Shown: piece by piece, positions 35,367 through 42,931 of the stretch | Numbering within the stretch: position 1 is the first letter of the stretch | Layout of the letters: each line of letters begins with the position of its first letter | Source: Aureibaculum flavum | Lineage (GTDB): Bacteria > Bacteroidota > Bacteroidia > Flavobacteriales > Flavobacteriaceae | Direction: 5' to 3' | Assembly: GCF_016406085.1 (NCBI RefSeq) | Contig: NZ_JAEHFJ010000017.1 | Coordinates: 1 to 44,686, forward strand | Length of the DNA: 44,686 bases | Notes under the pieces: model-generated | What the model saw: the letters and a program-made list of their open reading frames with translations, nothing else | What the model was told of the DNA's origin: nothing | Database searches by the model: none | Translations under genes and position numbers: made by a program

Positions 35367-35702
35367 GCCCATAACAATGTATAAAAAACATAAGTGGTTC
35401 AGTGGTTTACGGAACATTTGCACATTTAATCAGCTCCGCCAAATCTGCGATTTGACGTTTGGTTTTAAAGCATTAAATTTGTGTCTAATCGCAAATTTGG
35501 CTCAGTGTAAATTGACAGGTAAGAGCTTCGAAATCACTTACGTTTCTTATACGAGCCCAACCGTTCCCCCACCAAACCCCTCTTGCACCATAACTCCCAA
35601 TTCCCTAAATTTGAGGTGCTGCTAAATTATCCATTAGACTTTTAGCAATTAATTATTGTAAACTTATTACAGGTATAAACGTAATACGTTTATACAATAG
35701 TT
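35367..35702 (+). other. Junction J5 (attC-like) plus type-D module
   Basis: The outer arm GCCCATAAC (35367-35375) matches the complement of GTTATACGC in seven of nine positions. Inner arms GTATAAAAAACATAAG (35379-35394) and 35537-35552 pair with two differences, both G-T on the bottom strand. The following module starts CCGTTCCCCCACCAAA and ends in the perfect palindrome GTATAAACGTA-A-TACGTTTATAC (35673-35695), AATA and GTT at 35700. The frame at 35377-35625 is not a gene. Confidence 0.75.
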
Positions 35703-36083
35703 GCCAACAATGCAAAAAAAATAATCATAAATCGAAAAATTTTGGTAAGTAAATACTAAAATTGTTGTGCGGAAATTTAGAGTGGAAACGGACGAATTTT
35801 AAAAAGAAAAGTCTAGTGCTGTACAGAAATTTCAAAAAGAATTGAAAACTGAACGCCGAAAATTGAAACGCATACAGGAATTTTATAAACTGAACGCGGG
35901 AATTTTACAAAGTGTACGGGAATTTACAACTGGAATGGACGAATGACAAAATAACGGGGAAATTTATCAAGTTGATGCGAAAATTTTCAAACGAGTGAAT
36001 TAATTAATAACGCCGGAAATCCCAAAATATGGGTTTGAAAAACTGTATGTAAAAGGGAATTTAAAAGCAGAACGCTGAAAGAA
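35703..36083 (+). repeat. Quasi-periodic non-coding stretch in cassette 6
   Basis: No gene is seen. Instead a degenerate unit of about 21-23 bp recurs, roughly GGAATTTTAYAAACTGAACGC: see CAGGAATTTTATAAACTG, CGGGAATTTTACAAAGTG, CGGGAATTTACAACTGG and GGGGAAATTTATCAAGTTG between 35880 and 35990. Similar words return after the genes (36700-36760). Confidence 0.6.
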
Positions 36084-36275
36084 TTGACAAAGATTGAAAA
36101 ATTTTTAAGTGAAGAAAGAATCTTACAGGATGCGATTTTAACAGATATAAAGGCATTAAGAAAGAAAAACACAACTAGAGTACCTAATTGGGTTATTGCG
36201 TTGGTATATTTTACTTCTTTGCTTTCAGTAGCCTCGTTTATTTACTTGATAAACTTACTAAACTCGATAAAATGA
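36084..36275 (+). CDS. Cassette 6a: small one-helix protein
   Basis: The 63-residue frame starts with TTG at 36084 (TTG ACA AAG ATT), the same start context as cassette 4. An N-terminal charged helix (KFLSEERILQDAILTDIKAL) is followed by a C-terminal membrane helix (VIALVYFTSLLSVASFIYLI). Its TGA overlaps the ATG of the next gene (ATGA at 36272-36275), so the two are translated together. Confidence 0.5.
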   Translation: MTKIEKFLSEERILQDAILTDIKALRKKNTTRVPNWVIALVYFTSLLSVASFIYLINLLNSIK

Positions 36276-36499
36276 TAGAAATAAAAAAAAGTCATTTAAT
36301 AATATTTGTTGTTGTTTTAATAATAATGTTCTTTTATAGTATTTTTTCTTTTAAAAAAAGTTTAAGAGATTTTATAAAAGCACCTTATGATGATACTGAA
36401 GTAGATATTTTTTTTGGTATTATAGCGATGATTATACTTCCAATTATTATATTAACACTATATTTATTAGGGGAATTTGACAATTACATAATTAAATAG
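36272..36499 (+). CDS. Cassette 6b: small two-helix membrane protein
   Basis: The ATG at 36272 overlaps the preceding stop by 4 bp and gives 75 residues. An earlier GTG start would run through the previous gene and is rejected. Two hydrophobic segments (LIIFVVVLIIMFFYSIF and FFGIIAMIILPIIILTLYLL) flank a short charged loop (KAPYDDTEVD). Together with 6a this is a coupled pair of tiny membrane proteins, an unusual content for one cassette. Confidence 0.5.
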   Translation: MIEIKKSHLIIFVVVLIIMFFYSIFSFKKSLRDFIKAPYDDTEVDIFFGIIAMIILPIIILTLYLLGEFDNYIIK

Positions 36500-36763
36500 C
36501 CAATGGTCATAACACCCACTCGGCGAAGTGTAAAACAAATACAACTCGTTAAAGCTGTGCGAACGTCCTGACTTCGAATATTTTCTAGCTAAGAAGAAAG
36601 GGCAAGAAATTACGGGAAACCCGTAAAAAAAGTAAGGGAAACCGTTACTTTAGACACTTGTGGCATTGCCCATTCTTAAAAAAATCCAGCTGTTAATATT
36701 ACGCAAAAGGGATTGAAAAACTGAGTGGAGGAAAACGCAATTGGAACGCAAAAAAAAGCACTA
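36500..36763 (+). other. Non-coding tail of cassette 6
   Basis: It contains CATAACACCCACTCGGCGAAGTG at 36513-36535, which resembles an attC left end, and a stem GGGCAAGAA...TTGCCCATTCTT. Neither has a clear partner, so this may be an older, decayed junction inside the unit. The quasi-periodic words resume near 36700. No gene is seen. Confidence 0.4.
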
Positions 36764-37115
36764 TTGGCAACAGTGTGTATAAAACATAGCTATTTATGGG
36801 CTTTGGCGAAGGTCTGTATGTATTTTGAATGTCGCCAAATCTTTGATTTGGCATTTGAAAAAAAAGAAAGATAAACACCAAATCTAAGATTTGGCTAAGT
36901 GTTGAACTCGAAAGTCTGTGTATATTTACACGCTACGTTTCATACACTTAACGTTCCGTCCCCCCACCAAACCCCTCTTGCACCATAACTCCCAATTCCC
37001 TAAATTTGAACTGTTGCTAAATAATGAAGGTTTATAACGAGATTCTAAATCTTTATTCTTTTAAAAATAAATAAATATATAAATATATGTGTCATATGAC
37101 ACATATCCCTATGTT
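36764..37115 (+). other. Junction J6 (attC-like) plus type-A module
   Basis: The outer arm TTGGCAAC (36764-36771) complements cassette 6's start GTTGCCAA. Inner arms GTGTATAAAACATAGC (36775-36790) and 36932-36947 pair over 16 positions with two differences, both G-T on the bottom strand. TTAAC and the boundary GTTCCGT follow at 36953. The type-A module then runs to GTT at 37113 with the palindrome at 37085-37106. Confidence 0.78.
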
Positions 37116-37126
37116 GTACCTAATTA

Positions 37127-37774
37127 ATGAAAAACCTTCTAAAAAGATTATTATTTACATTTATTGGAATTTCAATACTTGGAATTTTGATGTATAATAT
37201 TTCGTTTTGGAATCAGGAAAGAAACTTTGAGAAATTTGCTTATGACTTTAATCCAAAAAGAAATGAAATCGGATTACAGGAAATCTCTAAAAACTGGAAA
37301 TCAAAAAAACGAACTTGGGAAAATTGGAAAGAATTAAATGACGAAAACTATAATGATGGAAAAATCTCAAAATTTAAAAAAATATTTAGTCTAAAAAACA
37401 TAACAACAGGAATGATTTTTGAAACTGGCTCAACTGATAAAAAAACAAATTTGAGAAGTAAATTAATTTGGCTGAATTCAAATATTTTGTTCTGGAAAAA
37501 CGGAATCGAATCGGAAATGGATGTTTATGAAAGAGATTTGGATTCACTTACAATAGAAAATTTATTAATCAGATATTATTTCAAAGATGACAATGGAAAT
37601 AAAGACTATTTTGAAGTTGACTATTATCAAACTAACGTAAATGAATTTTACTTTTGCGGAACACCAGCAATTATGGAAAGAGAAGAACAACGGATTTCCG
37701 GCAAACCATATTTTGGGAATATAACAAAAAAACAAGCTGATAGTATTTTAAACAAATGGGATAAAAGTAACTAG
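37127..37774 (+). CDS. Cassette 7: membrane-anchored protein of unknown function
   Basis: The 215-residue protein has an N-terminal membrane helix (LLFTFIGISILGILMYNISFW) and a polar domain rich in Trp and Lys (NWKSKKRTWENWKELND) with beta strands near the end. The start ATG is 14 bp after the boundary GTT. It could be a single-pass inner-membrane protein facing the periplasm. No family recognised. Confidence 0.55.
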   Translation: MKNLLKRLLFTFIGISILGILMYNISFWNQERNFEKFAYDFNPKRNEIGLQEISKNWKSKKRTWENWKELNDENYNDGKISKFKKIFSLKNITTGMIFETGSTDKKTNLRSKLIWLNSNILFWKNGIESEMDVYERDLDSLTIENLLIRYYFKDDNGNKDYFEVDYYQTNVNEFYFCGTPAIMEREEQRISGKPYFGNITKKQADSILNKWDKSN

Positions 37775-37998
37775 GTACAACACCACCTATATGCCATTAA
37801 TTTTGGCATATTTATTGGCGTTTGGGCAAGTGCTTTTAAAATAATTTTTCTTCAAACAACTCATGCTCTTAGTAGGTATTGTTTAGGGAAACGCAAGGGC
37901 TACGTAAAAAAAATATTTTAAAAGCGAAAAGGTCTGTGTTTTATCTATTAACTTTATAGCTTTATCAAAGAAAATTAACGGCATATAGCCACAACGTT
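37772..37998 (+). other. Junction J7 (best preserved attC-like site, type B)
   Basis: The outer arm TAGGTACAAC (37772-37781) is an exact 10-bp complement of cassette 7's start GTTGTACCTA. After a 5-nt spacer the inner arm CTATATGCCATTAATTTT (37787-37804) pairs with 37971-37988 over 18 positions with one difference, a G-T on the bottom strand. A 7-nt spacer and GTT (37996) follow. The loop of about 165 nt has no gene. Confidence 0.82.
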
Positions 37999-38017
37999 GT
38001 AGGACATTAACAATGCA

Positions 38018-38416
38018 ATGAGCATAAAAAAAGAAACTATAAAGAAATATTTCGAAGGCACAAGTTCAATTGCTTCATTAATGGGAGAACTGAATGAGTC
38101 AATCCAAATGAGTGGAAATGAAATGACCATTAACATCGAAAACGACAAATCAAAGTCGGAATTTCGAGTTAAGAAGGAACACCTAATAAAGTTGTGTCAT
38201 GAATGCTTAAATGACCAAATTCAGTTGTCCGACTTGACAAAATTTGCATTCATTTTAAGGTCATCTGATTTCTTTATTTGGGACAATTCACAGAATGACG
38301 GTTCAATCATAAATGATTTGATAACCAATTGGGAGTGTCCTGAAATCAATGGCGAATTAACTAAGGATTATATTCAATATTGTGTTTACTTTCTCGAAAC
38401 TGGAGAACATAGATAA
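38018..38416 (+). CDS. Cassette 8: small soluble protein
   Basis: This 132-residue protein has no signal or membrane segment, with helices at the N-terminus (ETIKKYFEGTSSIASLMGEL), a central strand pair and a C-terminal helix (LTKDYIQYCVYFLETGEHR). The size and the acidic, Trp-containing middle (FFIWDNSQNDG) resemble immunity proteins, but I cannot name a family. It follows a type-B junction with no type-A module. Confidence 0.5.
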   Translation: MSIKKETIKKYFEGTSSIASLMGELNESIQMSGNEMTINIENDKSKSEFRVKKEHLIKLCHECLNDQIQLSDLTKFAFILRSSDFFIWDNSQNDGSIINDLITNWECPEINGELTKDYIQYCVYFLETGEHR

Positions 38417-38425
38417 AAAAACTAC

Positions 38426-38605
38426 CGCCAATAAAGAACTGAGCTAAAAATCTATCACTATCCACCAAACCCCTCTTGCACCATAACTACCAATTCCCTA
38501 AATTTGAGGTGCTGCTAAATAATGAAGTTTTATAACTAGATTCTAAATCTTTATTCTTTTAACAATAAATAAATATATGTGTCATATGACACATATCCCT
38601 ATGTT
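38426..38605 (+). other. Junction J8 with type-A module
   Basis: The left end reads CGCCAAT (38426-38432) then AAAGAACTGAGC; AAT replaces the expected AAC, and it does not complement this cassette's start. The outer site is probably inactive. The type-A palindrome is at 38575-38596 and GTT at 38603. Confidence 0.55.
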
Positions 38606-38626
38606 GTAAAACATTAAAAAAATTAA

Positions 38627-39370
38627 ATGGAAAAAAGAGAATACCATTTATCTTTTTGTAAAATATGTAAGAATAGAAAGTTTTCACCAGAAGAAGGTTT
38701 GATTTGTAAGTTGACAACAAAAATTGCAGAATTCGATAAAAACTGCTTGAATTTTATTATCGACGAAAAGGAATTAATTAGGCGAAAAAAGGAATTTGAA
38801 ACAGAAATCAATAAAAAATATGCCATCACTAAAATTGACAGTTTCTTTATTGAAACTTTAAGTATTAGTAAATTTGAAAAAGCTGAAAAAATAAGAACAG
38901 GGAATTATTCTTCTGTTGAAGAGACACACAAACTAAAGTTTAAAAAAGATAAAGCAAATAATAAAGGAATTCTTTGGATTCTTGGATCCGTGTTTCTATT
39001 AATGCTTTATGGAAATTATATAAATAATTTCAGTTGGGACTTAAAATCAAATAATATAATTGGAGTAATTGGCGTGTTAGTTTTATTTACATATTTTTAT
39101 TACAAAGCTTTTTATCATAACTATAAAACAATATTGACCATAGATGACAATGGAATTCATCAAAAAGGTAAAATATTATTTTGGAATAATATTATAGCTT
39201 ATGGAGTTCTAAGTGGAACTGGAGATAATTATTTGCAAAAAGATATTATAATCGGAACTATTTCATCTGGAATTCAGAAAATTGATATTTCAAAATTGAA
39301 TGTTTCAAGCGAACAGTTTATTGAAATATTACAACTGAATAGTAGAAACGTTTTACAACAGAGTCTATAA
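38627..39370 (+). CDS. Cassette 9: membrane protein with Cys-rich N-terminus
   Basis: The 247-residue protein starts with a likely zinc-binding cluster (FCKICKNRKFSPEEGLICKL, then a fourth Cys in DKNC), followed by a linker, two membrane helices at about 115-165 (ILWILGSVFLLMLYG and VIGVLVLFTYFYY) and a beta-rich tail like a PH-type domain (ILTIDDNGIHQKGKILFW). Its last codons lie inside the terminal complement GTTTTACAAC, so the coding end is tied to the recombination site. Confidence 0.58.
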   Translation: MEKREYHLSFCKICKNRKFSPEEGLICKLTTKIAEFDKNCLNFIIDEKELIRRKKEFETEINKKYAITKIDSFFIETLSISKFEKAEKIRTGNYSSVEETHKLKFKKDKANNKGILWILGSVFLLMLYGNYINNFSWDLKSNNIIGVIGVLVLFTYFYYKAFYHNYKTILTIDDNGIHQKGKILFWNNIIAYGVLSGTGDNYLQKDIIIGTISSGIQKIDISKLNVSSEQFIEILQLNSRNVLQQSL

Positions 39371-39586
39371 GCCATTAATTTTAGATCATTTATTAGCTTA
39401 CGGGCAAATGCTTTTAAAACAGTTGTTCTTCAAACCCCTCTTGCACCATTCCTCTCAATTCCCTAAATTTGAGGTGCTGCTAAATAATGAAGTTTTATAA
39501 CGAGATTCTAAATCTTTATTCTTTTAACAATTAAATTTTTTAATATAAAATAAATATATGTGTAATATGACACATATTCCTATGTT
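39350..39586 (+). other. Junction J9 (attC-like) with type-A module
   Basis: GTTTTACAAC (39350-39359) is an exact 10-bp complement of cassette 9's start GTTGTAAAAC and lies within the coding sequence. The type-A palindrome at 39556-39577 has one changed base (C to A in the left arm). GTT at 39584. Confidence 0.72.
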
Positions 39587-39614
39587 GGCAATAATTTAAA
39601 CCAAATATTACGCA

Positions 39615-40106
39615 ATGAAAAAAATGAATTTTATTTTAAGTCTATTATTAGTTTTAATTCTATCTGGATGTAATTCTGATGATGACAATGGAAATGAAAA
39701 TACGCAAAGGAACGGAACACTTATTTTTGGTTGGTTTGCCGATTCAAGTTGTTCAGGAGATTGTTCTACAATTTACAAAATAGATACTGAAAATATTTAT
39801 AGAGATATCGATTATAATTATCCTGAAAACACATTTTTTGAGGGTAATTTCCAACTTATGAATAATGCAAACTATCAGGATTTTGAATCATTGATAACTG
39901 AATTACCTAATGAAATATTTGATGAACCGAATGGATTTTTAGATTGTACTGACTGTACAAATGAAAATGGAGGGTTTTATTTAGAATATCAAGATGATGA
40001 TGGTTTTCATAAATCTTGGCGTTTTAGAAATGCTATATATCCAGATTATATAGAAAATTATAGAAGTCTATTACTCGATAAATTAGTAGAATTGAATAGT
40101 CTTTAG
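39615..40106 (+). CDS. Cassette 10: small lipoprotein with paired cysteines
   Basis: The 163-residue protein has a lipobox (LVLILSGC, Cys 19) followed by an acidic NSDDDNGNEN stretch. Two Cys pairs (SSCSGDC and LDCTDC) and the motif KSWRFR are shared with the lipoprotein at 4487-4954, which has the same order and length. The two are clear paralogues at moderate identity. Surface export is suggested by the acidic stretch after the Cys. Function unknown. Confidence 0.68.
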   Translation: MKKMNFILSLLLVLILSGCNSDDDNGNENTQRNGTLIFGWFADSSCSGDCSTIYKIDTENIYRDIDYNYPENTFFEGNFQLMNNANYQDFESLITELPNEIFDEPNGFLDCTDCTNENGGFYLEYQDDDGFHKSWRFRNAIYPDYIENYRSLLLDKLVELNSL

Positions 40107-40161
40107 AAACAGAAACTGGAATTAAATTGACATATTAAAAATGTGTCTGAAATAAAAAAAT

Positions 40162-40343
40162 ATTGCCAACAAAGAACTGAGCTAAAAATCTATCACTATC
40201 CCCTCTTGCACCATTCCTCTCAATTCCCTAAATTTGAGGTGCTGCTAAATAATGAAGTTATATAACCAGATTCTAAATCTTTATTCTTTTAATAATAAAT
40301 TTAAAAATAAATATATGTGTCATATGACACATACTCCTATGTT
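40162..40343 (+). other. Junction J10 (attC-like) with type-A module
   Basis: ATTGCCAAC (40162-40170) is an exact 9-bp complement of cassette 10's start GTTGGCAAT, followed by AAAGAACTGAGC. The type-A palindrome at 40313-40334 differs at the last base. GTT at 40341. Confidence 0.72.
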
Positions 40344-40350
40344 GTATGCA

Positions 40351-40773
40351 ATGAAAAAAATAGCTATAATTTTATTTATTTCAGGAATTATTACTTCCTG
40401 CAACACTAAAGAGAAAATATCTGATTTTAATATTGTTGGGAAATGGAAGGCTGAAGACAATTCAGGTTCAGGCTATTTCATTTTCACTAAAAGTGGGTTT
40501 GCAAGCTATAACTTTGGTAACAAAAAAATGGATAGTGTATTTACTCGAAATAATAAAAATTATAATTTTACCTATAATATCGATTACAATATGAATCCAA
40601 TCAATTTAGATCTACTTCTTCAAAATACAGAAACAAAAACAGGAATGAAAATGTTGGGAATGATTAAACTTATTAACAGGAATGAAATACTTTATGTAAG
40701 AGGTGGTGGAAATAAAGAAAGACCTACAAATTTTAATCAGAAAGAAACAATAAGATTAAAAAGAGTTGAATAA
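40351..40773 (+). CDS. Cassette 11: lipocalin-like lipoprotein
   Basis: The ATG at 40351 gives 140 residues; upstream in-frame codons belong to the type-A module. The lipobox is GIITSC (Cys 16). The body starts FNIVGKWKAEDNSGSGYFIF, the GxW turn of lipocalin-like domains, and continues with beta strands to the end. It probably forms a small ligand-binding barrel at the membrane. The 8-bp leader is very short. Confidence 0.6.
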   Translation: MKKIAIILFISGIITSCNTKEKISDFNIVGKWKAEDNSGSGYFIFTKSGFASYNFGNKKMDSVFTRNNKNYNFTYNIDYNMNPINLDLLLQNTETKTGMKMLGMIKLINRNEILYVRGGGNKERPTNFNQKETIRLKRVE

Positions 40774-40780
40774 AAAACTA

Positions 40781-41002
40781 CATACAACATCACCTACATA
40801 CCCTCAATTTTAGCTTATTTATTAGTTTACGGGCAAATGCTTTTAAAATAGTTGTATTTCAAACAACCCATGCTCTTAGTAGGTATTGTTTAGGGAAACG
40901 CAAAAGCTCCGTAAAAAATAGTTAAAAAGCGAAAAAGGTCTGTGTTTATCTATTAACTTTATGGCTTTATCAAAGGAAATTAACGGCACATAGCCAAACG
41001 TT
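40781..41002 (+). other. Junction J11 (attC-like, type B)
   Basis: CATACAAC (40781-40788) complements cassette 11's start GTTGTATG. The inner arm CTACATACCCTCAATTT faces L' ending GGCACATAG. Over 17 positions there are five differences, of which four become G-T on the bottom strand and none on the top strand. Boundary GTT at 41000. Confidence 0.72.
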
Positions 41003-41016
41003 ACCACAATTCGAAA

Positions 41017-41412
41017 ATGGAATTTCCAATTTTAAACATATCGACTGAAAAATGGGACGAAGAAAATTTGACGGACTACATTGCATTTGATAAATTCATT
41101 TACACCGACAAAGATTCGATTTTTGAAGAATTGTATAAGGACAAATTATTTTGTGATTGTAATGGAAAAATATTCAAAGCAATTAAAAAAGCGGAAATGA
41201 CCGAAAAGTGGCGAAATTGGTTGAGATTTATCCCTAATATTTGGAAAAGAGAAGTAATATTTGAACCAACCAACGAAAATCTGACTGTTGATGAGTTACG
41301 GAATTACTTACTCAACCGAATTTCCGAATTGAGACCAACTGAATTCCGAGTGAAATGGAATAAGGAAATTACAAATGCAAAAACTCATTTGGAATTGATT
41401 CATGGAAAATAA
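41017..41412 (+). CDS. Cassette 12: small soluble protein
   Basis: The 131-residue protein lacks a signal peptide. It is rich in Trp, Lys and Glu with a central FCDCNGKIFKAIKKAEMTEKW and a C-terminal helix (LTVDELRNYLLNRISEL). The start ATG is 15 bp after the boundary. Size and composition again resemble immunity-type proteins; no family recognised. Confidence 0.5.
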   Translation: MEFPILNISTEKWDEENLTDYIAFDKFIYTDKDSIFEELYKDKLFCDCNGKIFKAIKKAEMTEKWRNWLRFIPNIWKREVIFEPTNENLTVDELRNYLLNRISELRPTEFRVKWNKEITNAKTHLELIHGK

Positions 41413-41419
41413 AAAAAAA

Positions 41420-41643
41420 GTGGCTAACACCACCTAAATACCCTCAATTTCAGCTCATTTATTAGCTTACGGGTAAATGCTTTTAAAATAGTTGTACTTC
41501 AAACAGGTCATGCTGTTAGTAGGTATTGTTTAGGGAAACGCAAGGGCAACGTAAAAAAATAGTTAAAGAGCGAAAAGGTCTGTGATTTATCTATTAACTT
41601 TATTGCTTTAACAAAGAAAATTAACGGCACATAGCCAAACGTT
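41420..41643 (+). other. Junction J12 (attC-like, type B)
   Basis: GTGGCTAAC (41420-41428) matches the complement of GTTACCAC apart from one inserted base. The inner arms are as in J11 with CTAAATACC on the left. Boundary GTT at 41641. Confidence 0.65.
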
Positions 41644-41666
41644 AACTGTAATCCAAAAAAAAACCA

Positions 41667-42659
41667 ATGAAACATCATTTTGCAGACTTTTTAGATAGAG
41701 AAGGAAATTATTGGACTACAATTCCGAATAGAGAACGATATGCTTACATAGCTGATTTTGAAATTGAAAATAAAAACGAAGTTAAGGTTTTAACCATAAG
41801 TAAAACACAAGAAGAAAAGCATTGGAAACAAATTTTTGACTGTCCAAACCTTGAAGAATTAACACTTAATGAACCAAGTCACGAGCAAATACAAGAAATT
41901 GTAAAGCTTACAAACCTAAAAAGATTACGAGTTTCTTTTTATCGTGCTAAAAATCTTGAATTCATTGAAAAACTATACAATATTGAAGAATTGGTTTTAG
42001 AATATGTTTCTGGATTCTCAGATTTATCGCCTTTGCGAAATTTGAAAAAAATAAAATCATTGCATTGTGAAAATTTACGGAAAGTTTCAAACTTTGAAGG
42101 ATTATCTGGTATTCAAAGTTTAAAATATCTTTACATAAGTGGCACACTTGATTGGAAGCAACCAATAGAAAATTTCAACTTTTTCAAAGGACTTTCCAAT
42201 TTAGAAGTATTCTCTCTTTGGCAAGTAATTACAAAAAAAGAATATCCAGCATTCCTGCCTTTAACTAAATTAAAAAAGTTGAAAAAAATAAGCTTTCACT
42301 ACAGTTATTTTCCTACTGAAGAATATGTTCTCATTCAAACAGCTTTACCCAATGTAAATGGCACAAACTGGAAACCTATAAATATCTATAAATCAAGATA
42401 TATTCCTTTACCTTCAGATGATGTTAGATTTAACCTAACAGATAAAGAGTTAAAAGAAAAACATCCCGAAGTTCTTATCAGATTTGATGAAAAGAGAGAG
42501 ATAAGTGATGTTAATGAAGAGTGGTATGAATTTTTAGGAAAAAGGGCTGGAAGAATAAAATGTACGAGCAAAAATGCAAAAAAGAAATGCGAAGAATTTT
42601 TAATCATTTATAAAAAATGGCAAGAGAAAGCCAAAAGTATCCTTGAAACTGAAGAATAG
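41667..42659 (+). CDS. Cassette 13: leucine-rich-repeat protein
   Basis: The 330-residue protein has about five LRR units at roughly 60-210 (CPNLEELTLNEPSHEQIQEI, LTNLKRLRVSF, LYNIEELVLEY, LRNLKKIKSLHC, LSGIQSLKYLYISG, LSNLEVFSLWQV), flanked by a polar N-terminal part and a basic helical C-terminus. There is no signal peptide, so it is probably cytoplasmic and binds another protein. It is one of the few cargo products with a known fold. Confidence 0.72.
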   Translation: MKHHFADFLDREGNYWTTIPNRERYAYIADFEIENKNEVKVLTISKTQEEKHWKQIFDCPNLEELTLNEPSHEQIQEIVKLTNLKRLRVSFYRAKNLEFIEKLYNIEELVLEYVSGFSDLSPLRNLKKIKSLHCENLRKVSNFEGLSGIQSLKYLYISGTLDWKQPIENFNFFKGLSNLEVFSLWQVITKKEYPAFLPLTKLKKLKKISFHYSYFPTEEYVLIQTALPNVNGTNWKPINIYKSRYIPLPSDDVRFNLTDKELKEKHPEVLIRFDEKREISDVNEEWYEFLGKRAGRIKCTSKNAKKKCEEFLIIYKKWQEKAKSILETEE

Positions 42660-42663
42660 ACTA

Positions 42664-42910
42664 CAGCTAATCGAGTGGATGGCTCCGCCAATAATTGACG
42701 GAGTGCACATTCCCTCAATTTTAGATCATTTATTAGCTTACGGGTAAATGCTTTTAAAATAGTTGTACTTCAAACCCCTCTTGCACCATAACTCCCAATT
42801 CCCTAAATTTGAGGTGCTGCTAAATAATGAAGTTTTATAACTAGATTCTAAATTTTTATTCTTTTAAAAATAAATAAATATATGTGTCATATGACACATA
42901 TCTACTTGTT
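42664..42910 (+). other. Junction J13 with type-A module
   Basis: CAGCTAAT (42664-42671) resembles the complement of cassette 13's start GTTAACTG with two transitions; AAC has become AAT. A short insert (GGCTCCGCCAATAATTGACG) interrupts the left half. The type-A palindrome is at 42880-42901 and GTT at 42908. Confidence 0.6.
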
Positions 42911-42931
42911 GTGGGTAATTAAAAATAATAA

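Noticed and set aside
35377-35625. 82-codon frame in junction J5
   Set aside because: It lies wholly between the paired arms of an attC-like site and resembles no protein; parts of it recur as non-coding in other junctions.
36513-36700. An extra full attC-like site inside cassette 6
   Set aside because: CATAACACCCACTCGG looks like a left end, but no matching start GTTATG or inner right arm is found.
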